From: Dasypus novemcinctus | Lineage: Eukaryota > Chordata > Mammalia > Cingulata > Dasypodidae | Assembly: GCF_030445035.2 (NCBI RefSeq) | Contig: NC_080680.1 | Coordinates: forward strand, 93,377,157 to 93,441,156 | Direction of reading: 5' to 3' | DNA length: 64,000 bases | Part shown: positions 10,370 to 21,715 of the stretch, in pieces | How positions within the stretch are numbered: the stretch's first letter is position 1 | How the letters are laid out: every line of letters begins with the position of its first letter | The notes under the pieces: model-generated | What the model was told of the DNA's origin: nothing | Database searches by the model: none | The model's input: the letters and a program-made list of their open reading frames with translations, nothing else | Position numbers and translations under genes: made by a program

Positions 10370-10760
10370 CATTTCTGGGGGCTGCCATAATTAGAGCGAT
10401 CTATTTTGCATTTACTTCTCTTTGCAAGCACTACATTATTCACTCTTTCCTGTGCTTATTAAACAGTGCCACCTGCACCAAATTCAACAAAGCTCTTCCA
10501 TCAGTGGGGCCCAGCTAAGGATCCCGGACCATATATTATCATTAATTGAAGCTCAATTGAATAGTTGACGATAAAGGCATGAGTAAAAGCAACACATTTT
10601 TTAAGGACCTGTTTATTCAAATGTTTTAAGCAAAAAACATTTATTGCCCAAATTGTCATCTTTTACAAAGTCATTTCATTCTCTCTGCACAGTAATTCAA
10701 GTATCAATTAGCAAGTCTTTTAATTAATGAACTATTCCTTGTATGTCATCAAGGTGCCCC
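10370..10760. promoter_or_regulatory. Candidate conserved non-coding element
   Basis: Homeodomain-type cores are dense: CATAATTAGA near 10,386, ATTAATTGAA 10,541-10,550, CTCAATTGAAT near 10,552, TCAATTAGC 10,704-10,712 and TAATTAATGA 10,721-10,730. There is a CACCTGC E-box near 10,471. No repeat similarity and no coding potential. Interpreted as an enhancer candidate in the LHX2 regulatory domain. Confidence 0.45.
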
Positions 10761-11427
10761 CAGCACAAATGTCCTACTTCATAAGGTACTAGCAAATGCA
10801 GTCAATATTTTGTCACCCAAAGCCTTAGAACTGACCACCTCTATAGCCCTAATGCTGTAAAGAGGAACTAGAAGCCAGGGATAAGACTAGAGAGCAGAGG
10901 ACAATTATAAGGAAACTAGCCATGGATAGTCTGAATCCAGAAAGACGGAGAGGTAGAAAAAAGGGAACCAGAGACAGAGAGGGAGGAGGCAGAAAATTAG
11001 TGCATATGGAGATTCTGTGCCTAAAGAAAGGCACAGAAAGTTTCTAGCAAAGATGGGACCATCTCAGAGCTCCAGCTATGCTGTAACAAACTCTATATCC
11101 AAATGCTGGCGATTTACACATTGTTAAGAGCCTCAAACCTTACTGTGACTTGTTCTTTAAAAAGCTTCCTGCTTTGTTCAAAATCCTGCTTATCTTTAGC
11201 ATTGTCAACAGCTCTGCATCTGGGAGAGATTAATTAAGTGATAGGTCAGACACAATGAGGTGAAAGGGCATGTCCACCCAATCAGGACTGATTCATCCAT
11301 TTCTAGGTAGATCAACTTTTTTTTTAAGGATGCCAATTTCAGTTCCATTTCCTTTCCCAGGGGTTAATCAATAGGGGTGCCCGAGTTCCCCTAGTGAAGG
11401 GGCACTTAGCTAGAAAATTTTTTTCTG

Positions 11428-11447
11428 TATATATATATATATATATA
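11428..11447. repeat. (TA)n microsatellite
   Basis: About ten AT dinucleotides in a row. Likely length-polymorphic. Confidence 0.9.
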
Positions 11448-12045
11448 AACTAAAATCTACACTCTGTCTTTTTAAGATATGAAAACAAAACAACTATAAA
11501 TGGTCTGAATGCTTAAGTTTCGTTGATCTGGGTGAAGGCTGATTTTCTTGAACATGATCCTTCCACAAAATAGCTAATTGGATGACTACAAACAAGACTG
11601 CCATGCGACATGATAAAAAAATTTTAAGTTTGCTTTCTCTCCTCCCCCTTCCAACTGTTTCTTATTGCCCTTTGCTTTCAAAGACTACTTTTAATTTCAG
11701 GAAATGTTTCTGAAAGACAAAATGAGAGAAAGATATAGGAAAAGGAGTAGGGGAGGAGAAGAAAGCAAGAATGAAAGAGGTTTTCTAGGTGTCATCGACT
11801 GAATTTTTCCAGACCAATTAGAGGTTATCTTTAAACCTCCATCCCCCACCTCCCCCACACCTTTCTAAATAGATCTTTAGATTAGTGAGAAATTAGTTAA
11901 TTGGGAAAGGCCATGTGGCCAGTTCACGTTGTTCATAACGAGAAGGATTTCAAGGACCTTAAGCACCCCCTCCCCAGCCCCCGAAATGACACTCTCCCCA
12001 TCTCCACAGCAGCCTGTCAGTCTGAATCAAAATTCTGGCCTCTGC

Positions 12046-12076
<31 letters not shown>

Positions 12077-12090
12077 AGTGTGTGTGTGTA
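12046..12090. repeat. Compound (GT)n(GA)n(GT)n microsatellite
   Basis: GT repeats, then about seven GA repeats, then GT repeats again. The surrounding open frame (Cys-Val and Glu-Arg strings) is an artefact of this repeat. Confidence 0.9.
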
Positions 12091-14559
12091 ATCTTCCCAT
12101 CTCTAAACAAGGTTAGGTTCAGGTAAAGAGACCATTCTTAGTAGACTCTAAACATTGGTCAGATTTTTACTCTATTCTTGAACACCCCTGCAAATGAAGT
12201 TCACATTTTCCAAGGTATTTATTTGGGGAGGGGGGAAGAGCAAACAATGGGTTCATTTTTGCAACTGACCAATCATTTCCCCTTCTCCAAAGAAATGTAG
12301 AATGCCAGTTTCTTAACTATCCAATTCTTTAAATCACCTGGGATCCACTATATTTATAAAACTGAGCAGAAATACTTAACAGCCTGATCAATAGCCATTG
12401 ACCGTCAGTGGACCTCACACCCTAACATGCACCGCTTGATCATGTATATTTGATCATTGAAAAATTCAAAGCATCTTGTAGCAGTGTATCAAGTTTCCCA
12501 TAAAATAGTCTGTCTCTGTGGTCTTAAAAAGAATGTGAGTTTCTTTTTCCCCTGCATCCATCTATCCATCTATTTGTCTACATGCATGCGCATGCACACA
12601 CGCACACACACACACAACACACCTCCCTTCCTGGAGAATTTATTGCTCATATATTTGATGAAGAACAAGGTAATTAACTGCGAGGCTGTACATCTGGGCG
12701 GCACTTCATATCCATTGCAATAATAAAACACTTTTTTCGCGTTTTAGCAGAAGAAAGGCTAGTCCTGCCCACAGATTCAGAGGACCCCAGAGTCTCCGTC
12801 TGCAAAGCCTCCTTGTTATAAATCCTGCCTCCCTCTTAAGTGATGGCATGCACAATAGCACCAAGGGGCACTAAGTTTATCTGTGCAAAAGCATCATCGG
12901 AAAAGCTTGTCCTTTCTCAGAGCTACAGCATCAGCTTGTGGGGGTTGAAATAGACACAGTTGGCTCCTCAGTTCCCAGTATTTGGCAGCAAATGGGGACA
13001 AACATCCAGAAGACTTTTCCTGGGAAGGACCACAGGTAGAAGAGGTGTATTTTGGGATCACACAGACCTCTATCCTATGCACCTGTCACTAAGCTCCAAT
13101 ACCCTAAAAAGGGCCCAGTCCTGCAGTTTTCTAATATTCTGGGGTCAAAAGGCTGATTCTAAGTTTCTCCATAAGATCGCCCAGATCTTGTCAAACCATT
13201 CCAAGGATTTAGCCACTGGAATACAAACAGGCAGACCTGCTCTAAACCCCCAGCATAGTCTTTCTAGCATCAACCCCAGAGACCACCCCCACCCTCCAGC
13301 CAGCAAAACAAATTACCTGCAGAACCTCCCATCTCGGGAGTCTCCTGCTCTGTATTCCGAACTGTGCCCAGCACAAATTACTCAGGGTCTTTCCTTCAAA
13401 AAGCAGCAGCATCTGGGCTGAGGCTCCCTCCTTTATATGGGGAGGGGGGACTTCATATGATAATACGTGTAATATGATATGGAATGACAGAATGCATGAC
13501 AGTTGCCCATAATACGGAGAAGTCAGTCAAAGGACAGAGGGGACATTTGGATAATTACCATCCATTGGCTAGTCAATCACGCGAACAGAGAGAAACTGCA
13601 CAAAACCCACAATGGAGTTGGGAAACAAAAGAGACCCGAGCCAGACTCAGGATTAACCGGTCTAAAGCGATCTAAATGCTTTTGTATCTGAAGAACTGAG
13701 GCTCCCGGGCTGTCCCCCCCTCCCAATCCCAGGGAACTAATTGCGGGGATCAGAGTTAAAGCTCTCTCCTTCTTTCCCCCTTTCTCTTTGTAGACTGCTC
13801 ACCACGCAGGGAAAAAAAATGATTTTTCTCTCCCCGTTCATTAAACTATTTTAAAGTTAAATGGGTGGGGGAGGGGGACTATATCAGCCCCTCAGCCCAG
13901 AAGCTGGGATTCTTCATCCTTGGGAGAGGCCCGGCCTCAAGTCTTTGTTTCTGCGTAGAGTCTCCCCTCCTTGCCCCTTGGAAACAAATGCCCAGTCCAC
14001 CTCAGCTGAGGCTAGGCAGCTGCCCTCTGCCTGGAGGCTGACATGGCTGGCTCGGTCCCTGCTTCGGGTGAGGGACCCCCACAGCTGGCCCCTGTACCAG
14101 AAAAACACAAAGTCCAACCCCTCTCCCAGTTGAAGGCTTAAATTGAGTCTGCACACCCAGGATTAAGTGGGGCTAAAAGGGCTATAGAGAAAGGGTGTCT
14201 AGCCTTCCAAATGGGAGAGTGAGAGGGAAGGTGGTTGTAAACTGCCGGGAGTCTCCTAAATTGGGGAGTGAAGAAAATCCTTCCTAATTGAGAGAAAGAG
14301 AGTATATGCTTAATTGGGGAGAGAAGTGGGAAAAGACTCCTGCTTGAGAGAGGCAGGGGTGATTTATCCAAAGAGAAGAGACACAGGGAAAGGATGCCTG
14401 GACATTTTTAGAGAGGAAGGCAAAAGAAGAGGATTCCTTACAAGAAAAAAAGATGGACCGAAGATCTCGGTACAAGAGAGCGAGACGCCCCTAGTTCCAC
14501 GACAGAAAGGCGAGTCACTACCTCATCCATTTCCTACCAGGTCCTCCCTATACAAATTC

Positions 14560-15480
14560 CAGTTCCCCAAAGCCCTCTCGGCCTCCCCGGGGCCCTGGCC
14601 TCGGTTCCTGGCTCCGTGGCAGCGGCAGTTCCCGGTCCGGTTCGGTCCCGGTCCGGGAGATCGGGAAGGCACAGGCAGCTGTGCCTCCGGGCGCGTAGCG
14701 TGGTGCCCGCTGTGCCCCTGCCCGCGCCCCTGGCGCAGCCCGCGCGGCCCTTCGGGGCGCGACGAGGCACCTTCTTACCTTTCCGAGTCCTCTGCGGCGG
14801 GTGTGGCCGGCTCTGCGGGCGGTGCCAGGCCAGGGCCGGGGGTCGGGGGCCGTGGGGTGGGTGCTGGGCTGGGGGGAAGCGGCAGGGCGAGGACTGGGGG
14901 GGGCTGGCACTGTGCCCAGGGGGGGGCGAGGGGGCAGTTGGCAGCCCCAGGGCCTGCGGGCGGGCCCGGCGGAGCCGGAGGAGGCGGGAGATCCGAGGGG
15001 TCGGGGAGGGGCACAGGGGCCCGGGCTGAGAGGCGGGGGGCTCCCTCCTCGGGTCGGCGGGGTGCTCCAGCCTGCAGAGAGGCCTGGGAGCCGGGAGAGG
15101 ACGGCAGAGCCGGAGCGAGGCGCGCGGGAGGGAGGCCCGGCGCCCGGGAAGCGGAGGACGGGGCTTGCGGATCAGAGGGGCTGTTTTCTCGGCTCGGCTG
15201 ACAAATCAATCAGGGCCCGCCGAGCCGGGGGAGTTGCCACCCTCGCTCGCCCAGCGCTGCCAGCTGACGGCGGCCTGGAGCCCGCGCCGGCCGCGCGTCG
15301 CAGGTTGGACTGCGGTCATTAGGCTGCGGGCGCGTGCGGCCGGGCGCGGGGCGGGGGGCAGCCGGGACAGGGGACAGGGCGCGGGGCGGCCGAGCGCCGG
15401 GCACCCCTCGGCCTCCCTCCCCCGCCCGCCGTCGTCCCGCGCGCGCTCCGCGGGCTCTGCGTCCCACCCCCACCAGGCGC
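14560..15480. promoter_or_regulatory. Large CpG island about 12 kb upstream of LHX2
   Basis: Nearly 1 kb of very high GC and CpG density, as strong as the LHX2 promoter island. GC boxes (GGGGCGGGG type) and G-runs occur at 14,900-15,020 and 15,340-15,390. The long Gly/Arg/Pro-rich frames on both strands are composition artefacts. A CpG island of this size usually marks a promoter, here most plausibly of a non-coding RNA or an alternative LHX2 first exon. No splice-linked coding exon is visible. Confidence 0.7.
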
Positions 15481-16350
15481 TCTCGCTGTCACTAGCTCTG
15501 GCCTTTCTCTCGGAGCATCTCCGCCCGCCTCCCTCTGTCTCTCGCCGTCTCCTAGTCTCTGTCGCGTTTCTGTCTCCTCCCCTCTCTCGGTCTCCCCTTA
15601 GGCCCCCTGTTCTCTAGCTCTCTCTGCGGCCCTGTGGTGCCGTCCCTCTTACCCCTTCTCTCCTCGGGCGCTCTCACCATGTCTCCCTCCCTCTCTTATC
15701 TCGACCTCCGCTCACTCTCCACCCCTTTCTCACTTTTCTCAGGACTCACTATCCCTCCCTCTCTGGAACAGCGGCCCCAGAATCCAGCTTAAGCCATTTC
15801 CCCACTCTGAGACCTCGAACAAGTCCCGTTCTCTGGCCCAACTGCAGTTTCCTTTATCTGTTAAACGAGTTAATAAGCCGCCCTTTGTGGGGTGGGTTGG
15901 GAGGAGCACTGGGGGGCACGCGAGAGATGCCCAATAACGCCTAGTCCGCCCTACTGTAGTTAATGCAAGCTCAAATGCACCGACGACGGTGGCAGCTGCT
16001 TAGAGACCAGGGCAGGGTGCCACATGTGTCCCACCAAGCCCCTGGCACCAGTGGGAGGTATCAGAAGGCTATTTCAGCAGGAAAGTCAAGGGTGGTTTCC
16101 TCTGGGGTCACCCCTAAAGCTCCTCCTGAGATGTGCCTGTGGTCACTTCCACACCCCAGGTTACAGATGGGCTGACCCCAGAGCTGCATCTGACATCTCC
16201 CACCCTGTCCCCTGCTGGCTCTTCCCTTGCTAACACCCAACAGGGGAAATGCTCTTTCTTGTCCTTTGACCCAAACAGGAGAAATCCTTTCCCCTTCCCC
16301 AACACATACACTATGATTGACTTTTAAGCTTCAGAGATGCTTCCTGGATA
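15481..16350. other. Island shore, pyrimidine-rich, no gene
   Basis: CT-rich sequence at 15,480-15,770 (many TCTCTC and CCTCCC runs) fades into ordinary intergenic DNA. No gene or clear repeat recognised. Confidence 0.5.
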
Positions 16351-16515
16351 GAGTGTGGCTTCAGAGTCAGACAGGTGTTGGTTGAAGACCACTTACTTGG
16401 TGTGTGGCCTTGGGCAAGTCACCCCACTCTGAACTTCAGTTTTCTCATCTGTGAAATGAGAACAATAACCACCTCCCCCATAGGACTGTGACTAGGATGC
16501 TGCAAGGTGTGCATA
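16351..16515 (+). mobile_element. MIR SINE
   Basis: Clear MIR core: GGCCTTGGGCAAGTCACC, then CAGTTTTCTCATCTGTGAAA and a following AATGAGAACAATAA. Confidence 0.9.
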
Positions 16516-16604
16516 AGGGGACCAGGATATACAAGTTTATTCATTGTTTGGAGCTTTTCTCCGCCCCCCCCCCCAACAATTAATATACACTTTCTCTGCC
16601 CGGG

Positions 16605-16990
16605 TTTTTTAACGTGGCACTGAGGATACAGCAGTTCCCAAGGCAGGCATGATCTGTGTCTTCACGAAACTTGGAGTCTAGCTAGAGAGATAGACAGTGA
16701 ACAGCAATTGCAAAATCATTTCATGCCAGTTGTGGAAGTGCTATGGGGGAGTAGAGCGTGCGAAGAGCCAAACATCCAGGGAAACTGACCTGAGGGAGAG
16801 TGTTCCTGGCAGAGGGACCAGCATGTGCTAGGGCCCGGAGGCAGGCGAGAGCTTGGTCAGTAGGAAGGCCAGTGTGGCTGGAGCAGAGGGGAGGAAGGGG
16901 ATGAGGCTCAAAGGGTGGGTGGGGCCAGGGATGGAGGAGGGACTTGATGACTGTGAGGAGGAGTCTGGTGGCTGCTCTTGAAAACATTTA
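16605..16990 (+). mobile_element. Ancient mammalian interspersed repeat, family not assigned
   Basis: Carries the phrase order seen in a widespread old mammalian repeat: GAGGATACAGCAG, AGTGTTCCTGGCAGAGGGAC, GGGCCCGGAGGCAGG, GGCCAGTGTGGCTGGAGCAG. Related fragments lie at 20.2-20.4, 26.8-27.3 and 38.3-38.7 kb, so it is a repeat and not a gene. Confidence 0.6.
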
Positions 16991-17644
16991 ACCACATGAG
17001 TCCTGGTTTCCTCTTTTATGAACTGGAAGGAGGAAGCGAGAACCAGCCCCAGACTTATCCTTTGCCTTTTGCCTTTTTGGGGGTTATCGTCTCTTGTCTC
17101 CATCTCTGCTCTGTCCCAGCACTGCTCAGCCCACAGTGGCACTGCCTGCTGTGGCATCTGCGCCTCCACCAGTTTGTGGTCTTCTGAAGGGAGGCCCATG
17201 GGAGGTGTCCTCAGCTAGGGTTTGCTGTTTGACCAATTAGTAGCCATCGAGTACCCACTGTGTGCCAGGCTCTGTGCAGGACACTGCACCTGCCCTTACA
17301 AAGCGCCCACTCGGTGGGGAAGACACCTTTGAACATACCGGACTGTGAGGACCATTATGAAGGAGCTCCGCAGGGGACTTGGGGCAATGGCCTGGAAGTT
17401 TTCTGAGAGCAGACACCCTGGGCTTGCTCACCTGGGCAAGTCCTCAGGGTGCTGCACAGTGCCTGGCACAAGACGGGCACTTGGTAACACGTGGTACAAG
17501 GATGAAAAAGCAAAGTGAAGTTTAAATGCAGAGGGATGAAGGGTAAGTAGGAGTTAAGCCAAAGGAAGGAGTGGAGCGAGGCTACTTGTCTATGTAGATC
17601 TAGTTAGTGGCAATAAGCAGATGGGAGGAGACAGGAGAATCTGA

Positions 17645-17880
17645 AGAGAGGGAGGTGGTTAGTGTTTATCGAGCTCCTCCTCAAGGACAGGCACGCTCTA
17701 GGTGCTTTAGTGCAGTTACTCCGACCAATCTTCACAGCATCCCTGCCTCATGGATACCCCTGTCCTCCCTTTTCTGATAAAGTCCTGAGGCCCAGAGGGG
17801 TTAAGTTACTGGTTTAAGGTCACACAGCTAGTAAGAGCCTGTGCTCAGATTTGAACTCAGGTCTGCCTGTTCCTCTTGAC
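17645..17880 (-). mobile_element. MIR SINE, reverse orientation
   Basis: Reverse-strand MIR landmarks: CTGAGGCCCAGAGGGGTTAA, GGTCACACAGCTAGTAAGAG, and TTTGAACTCAGGTCTGCCTG. Confidence 0.85.
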
Positions 17881-18559
17881 TAAAAGGAAGAAGCAAAAAA
17901 GGAGGAGGAGGTAGAGGAAGGAGACCACTAAGAACAAAAGAAAAGCAATGGCAAAAGAGTGAACTCAACGAGTAATCTTTCAGCTTAAAAACAATTCCCA
18001 TTTCCCAGCCCTGAGGAGGCAGCGCGGCAGATCTGAGGCGAGGCTAGCCCTCTGACTTGCAGGAGCGGCTGAAGGGCCCCAGCAAGCTGCTTCAAAGCCA
18101 GCCTCTTCAGCACAGGCGCTTTTAAACTTCACACAGGGAAACTTTCCAGGGCTGACTTTTTGCACTTTGTTTCCAAATCAAGAGACGGGGATGTCCCTCT
18201 CTTCCCAGCAGGGAGGAGAGCTCCCGGAGCAGACTTACCCAGGGGTTCTGGGCTTGGCACCTCCCAGGGCAGCCGGTTTGTCCCCCAGGTGCCTGCCCCC
18301 CGCCCTCAGTAGGTTCCCCAGAGAGAATTCAGGGTGGAGGCTTGGCAGCTGGTCCTTCCTGGGGCGATGAGGTCTCTCTTCCAGCATCCCCCCAAGTGGC
18401 CTTTGCTGAGAAGGTGAGGCCACCACACAAAGGTCACGATGTGCTCCTTGCTCTTCTCTGCACAACAGCCTCAAACCCAAACCACATCGCCTACCATGCT
18501 CCTGTCACCAGTGTGAGAGGTGGAAGAGGATTTTCCTCACTCAGCCTTGGCCCCCTCTG

Positions 18560-18930
18560 ATTTTTGGAATTCAGATTTGGATTTTGGATGTACATCAAGA
18601 GACTGGCTCTATGCATTTTAATTAAGCTGTCTTTCTTCATTTATTACTAATACACTCCTCTTAACTATGATTTATTTGTTAAACAAAGCACCATAAGCCA
18701 TCACTTATTCATCTTAATTTCAACAAAATTAAAGTAGTCGCTGTTAGATAGCACCTAATTGCACTTGCAATGAAAAGAACGGAGATGTTAATCAAAATAA
18801 ATTGAAGATAAACAATAAAATCATTACATCTTTGCGGCGGTAAGTGTAACTAATCAGTTTTGACTCGAAGCGACCGAACAGGAATAATGAATGTGTCACT
18901 GAAGGCACGCTCATTAAGGGAAGCCGCCTC
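18560..18930. promoter_or_regulatory. Candidate conserved non-coding element
   Basis: AT-rich, non-repetitive block: TTTTAATTAAGC 18,616-18,627, TTATTACTAATAC near 18,641, CACCTAATTGCAC near 18,751, TTAATCAAAATAAA from 18,788 and AACAATAAAATCATTAC near 18,811. Paired or TAAT-core sites are dense, and the composition is sharply different from the GC-rich flanks. Enhancer function is inferred. Confidence 0.45.
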
Positions 18931-20190
18931 GGCCCGGGTCCTCGGGGCAGCAGACGGCCACCCTGCCATGTGGCCCTGAGAGTACCTGCCCCCTGGGCTG
19001 GGCAGAGGGGCCCTGAGGAGCAGGAGCCACCAAGGGGAGCAGGCTCATAGAACGGGAGAGAGCCATGGGTGGGGGGCCCTGAGGCCGCCCTGCTGCAGAG
19101 GGGTTCTCTCGCTCCAGTGAGAAAGCAGGATGTCCAGGCCCATTTCTGGACATTCAAGGGTGGGAGGAGAGAGCATGGGATAGAAACAGACAGACAGACA
19201 TTCAGGGGACACAGACAGGCAGATACACCCCAGGGGACACTGTAAGGAGAGTCAAGCAGAAAGAGACAAGGAGAAAGACAGGCAGGTGGAAAGAGAGTAC
19301 GAAGAGAGATAGACCAAGGCCAGAGGTGAAAGGGCAGGCAGAGTAGAGAGCCTCTGAGGAAGGGAAAGCCAGGCAGCTCTGACAGGGTCACGGAGTACGG
19401 ATGAGGAAAGAGCTGCATGGGCAAAGAGAGGCAGGAGAGCGACAACCCTGTGGATCCACACCAGTGGAGGTTGCTTGGTCTTAATTAATCTCTCCTGTGA
19501 GGACAAGACCAGCACCTTTTAATTTGAACCAGGCAAAGCTCAGGAGGTTTGAGGTTAGGACTCTGGGGACAAGGTGGTCCTTAGGGTCCCTTTAGGTAAG
19601 TGCATATTGGGATGGGGATCCCTGGACCTGACTCTGGGAACACTGGAGGCATGAGAGGGAGCACCAAGATGGGGGGAGGTGGAGGAGGGCGACCCAGACT
19701 CGCTCTCCAAACACCGAGGTCTTAGGGGCCTGAAGGGTCCAGATTGCGGTCACTTCCCCAGGCCGCAGGCCTCTGTGCTGTCCTTCGGGTCGCTGGCCTG
19801 GATGCCGGATGCAGAGCCAGGAAGAGACCAGACTGGGCTTTCTGGCTAAGGCTGCCTCAGTCGCACCCTGTTTCCATTCCAGGCTGGGGAGATGACACTT
19901 TGGGAAAAGGGAAAATCTGGGCACCTGGCCATCTTGGTAAGACTGAGAACAGAGACCAGGAGAGAACAGCCTGAAAGGCGCATGCATGTGTCGAATATTT
20001 GCCGCATGCTTCTCCCTGGGCTAGGCCCAGGAGACACATGAATGAATCAGTACGATTTCCCTGTGCCTTCAATTTCCCCATCTTTAAAGGAGGGTTAAGA
20101 ATGCGACTTTGTACGTTTATTATGAGGATTGAGAGAGTTAATATTTGTAAAGAGCTTAGACCAGTCAGCTTCTATAAGGGCTTTAGTTGT
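18931..20190. other. Intergenic; short CAGA repeats and a MIR fragment
   Basis: A CAGA-type simple repeat lies near 19,185-19,202, and a plus-strand MIR fragment at about 20,050-20,185 (CAATTTCCCCATCTTTAAAG followed by an ATTATGAGGATTGAGAGAGT segment). No gene recognised. Confidence 0.5.
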
Positions 20191-20199
20191 TAATAAAAA

Positions 20200-20420
20200 T
20201 CAAGTAAACCCCTGCCCCTGTGGAGTGCAGAGTCCAGTGCAGGAGACACACGCAACGCAACAGGGTCGAGGGCATTAGAGATGCTCTGGGGACCCAGAGT
20301 GGAGATAAGTCTCCAGCTGAGCAAAGTCTTGAAGGGAGAGAAGGATCAGATAAAGGTGGAAGGAAGGATGAGAGGGTGTTCTAGAAAGAGAGGACCACAG
20401 GAGCAAAGGGATGTAGGCAA
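20200..20420 (+). mobile_element. Ancient mammalian repeat, same family as 16.6 kb
   Basis: Shares the order of phrases GTCTTGAAGGGAGAG, GTGTTCTAGAAAGAG and GAGCAAAGGGATGTAGGCAA with the repeat class at 16.6 kb. Diverged; family name not assigned. Confidence 0.5.
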
Positions 20421-20689
20421 GAAACGGAGGACGCCTGAGGATGTCGGTCAGGGTGAGGCCAGGGACTCAGATCTTGATGAGTCTTGGCAGGGTCCATTAG
20501 GGAGCATCCTGGTGAACTCATGCTGATTTTTGTTTTTGTTTCTTTGATTTTGGGTGCTCAAATGCATTGGCTGTACTTGCGGTGGGGCTTTTCTTTTCTG
20601 TGTTCTCTCCCTCTTCTCCCTTTCTCCCCTCCCAGGCCTTGTAGTTCTGTAGAGTCAACTCCACCCTGACTCGGGGGAAAGGAGAATGT

Positions 20690-21100
20690 GACCCAGACCG
20701 AAGCCAATCAGTGCCTCCCATTCCGGTGGCCACAGTGATTGGCTGAGGGATTGGCAACCAGGGCCAATGGAAGCCAGTCCCGGGCTTTGTCTGGAGGCCG
20801 TGGGGGAGATCTTTGATCCCGTCTGTTGGTCTCTGATCCAAGAGGATGGTAGGGGCTGGGGCTGCTGCCACCACCTCACTACCATGCGGTGTCTGAGACC
20901 AGAGCCAGCATAACAGAAGGCAGCACAACGGAGCAAAGTGAGTTCCAATGACATCGTTTGAGCCCCGAATCCAGCCGAGATGAAGCCGTGTCTAGCCTCT
21001 GGCCTTTTTGGATTCATGAGCCAATAAATTCCTTTTCACTTAAGCCAGTTTGGGTTGGGCTTTCTGTCACTTGGAACAGAAAGAATTCTGAAACAGGCTT
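20690..21100 (+). mobile_element. LTR-like ancient repeat
   Basis: The 3' half has an LTR-like layout: GAGCCAATAAATTCC (polyadenylation signal) followed by CACTTAAGCCAGTTTGGGTT and TTTCTGTCACTTGGAACAGA. The 5' half contains GGATCTTTGATCC-like text typical of old ERVL-type LTRs. Family uncertain. Confidence 0.45.
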
Positions 21101-21274
21101 CAAACAGAAATGTGAAACAGCCATGTGTTTTAGTAACAGCACTCTGGCAACCGCCATGTGGCAGCGGGCTAGAGGCAGTGAGCCTGGAGGCAAGGAGACC
21201 TGCGGGGAGACTGGGGTGGTCATCCCAAAGAGGTCCATGACCAGAGCAGGCAGCACTGGACTTTAGTCTCCACC

Positions 21275-21715
21275 GGTGCATTCTCCCAGGGCTGCTGTAG
21301 CAAATTACCACATATTTCATGGCTTAAAATAACTGAAATTTATTCTCTCACAATTCAGGAGGCCAGAAGCCTGAAACCAAGGTGTCAGCAGGGTCATGTT
21401 CTCTTTAAGGGCTCTAGGGGAGAAGCTTTCTTTGTCTCTTCCAGCTTTTGGTGGCTCCATGTGTTCCTTGACTAGAGACAGCATGACTCCAATCTCTGCC
21501 TCCATCTTCACATGGTCTTATCCTCTGTGTCCATGTGTTTTCTTTTTCTGGCTCCTATAAGAACACTTGACATTGGTTTTAGAGCCACCTGGCTAATCCA
21601 GGGTGACCTCATCTCAAGATCCTTAACTTAATTACATCTACAAAGACCGTTTTTCCAAATAAGATAACATTCACAGGTGTCTTTTTGGGGGGCCACCATT
21701 CAGCCCACTACAACC
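21275..21715 (-). mobile_element. MLT1-type MaLR LTR, reverse orientation
   Basis: Reads as a reversed MLT1-like LTR: GGGCTGCTGTAGCAAATTAC, TTATTCTCTCACAATTCAGG, TCTTCACATGGTCTTATCCT, TAACTTAATTACATCTACAA and finally GGGGGGCCACCATTCAGCCC. These phrases occur in the order expected for this ERVL-MaLR family. Non-coding LTR only, no internal genes. Confidence 0.8.

Larger units (their letters stand above)
10761..14559. other. Intergenic, simple repeats and single-copy DNA
   Basis: Contains an AT dinucleotide run (11,428-11,447), a GT-GA-GT compound microsatellite (12,046-12,090) and a CA run near 12,592-12,616. Direct repeats of a TTGATCAT motif occur at about 12,436-12,458. No coding sequence recognised. 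Confidence 0.55.

Noticed and set aside
14314..15201. 295-codon plus-strand open frame
   Set aside because: It lies across a CpG island, is Gly/Arg/Pro-rich, has no domain, and frames of similar length exist on the other strand. Composition artefact.
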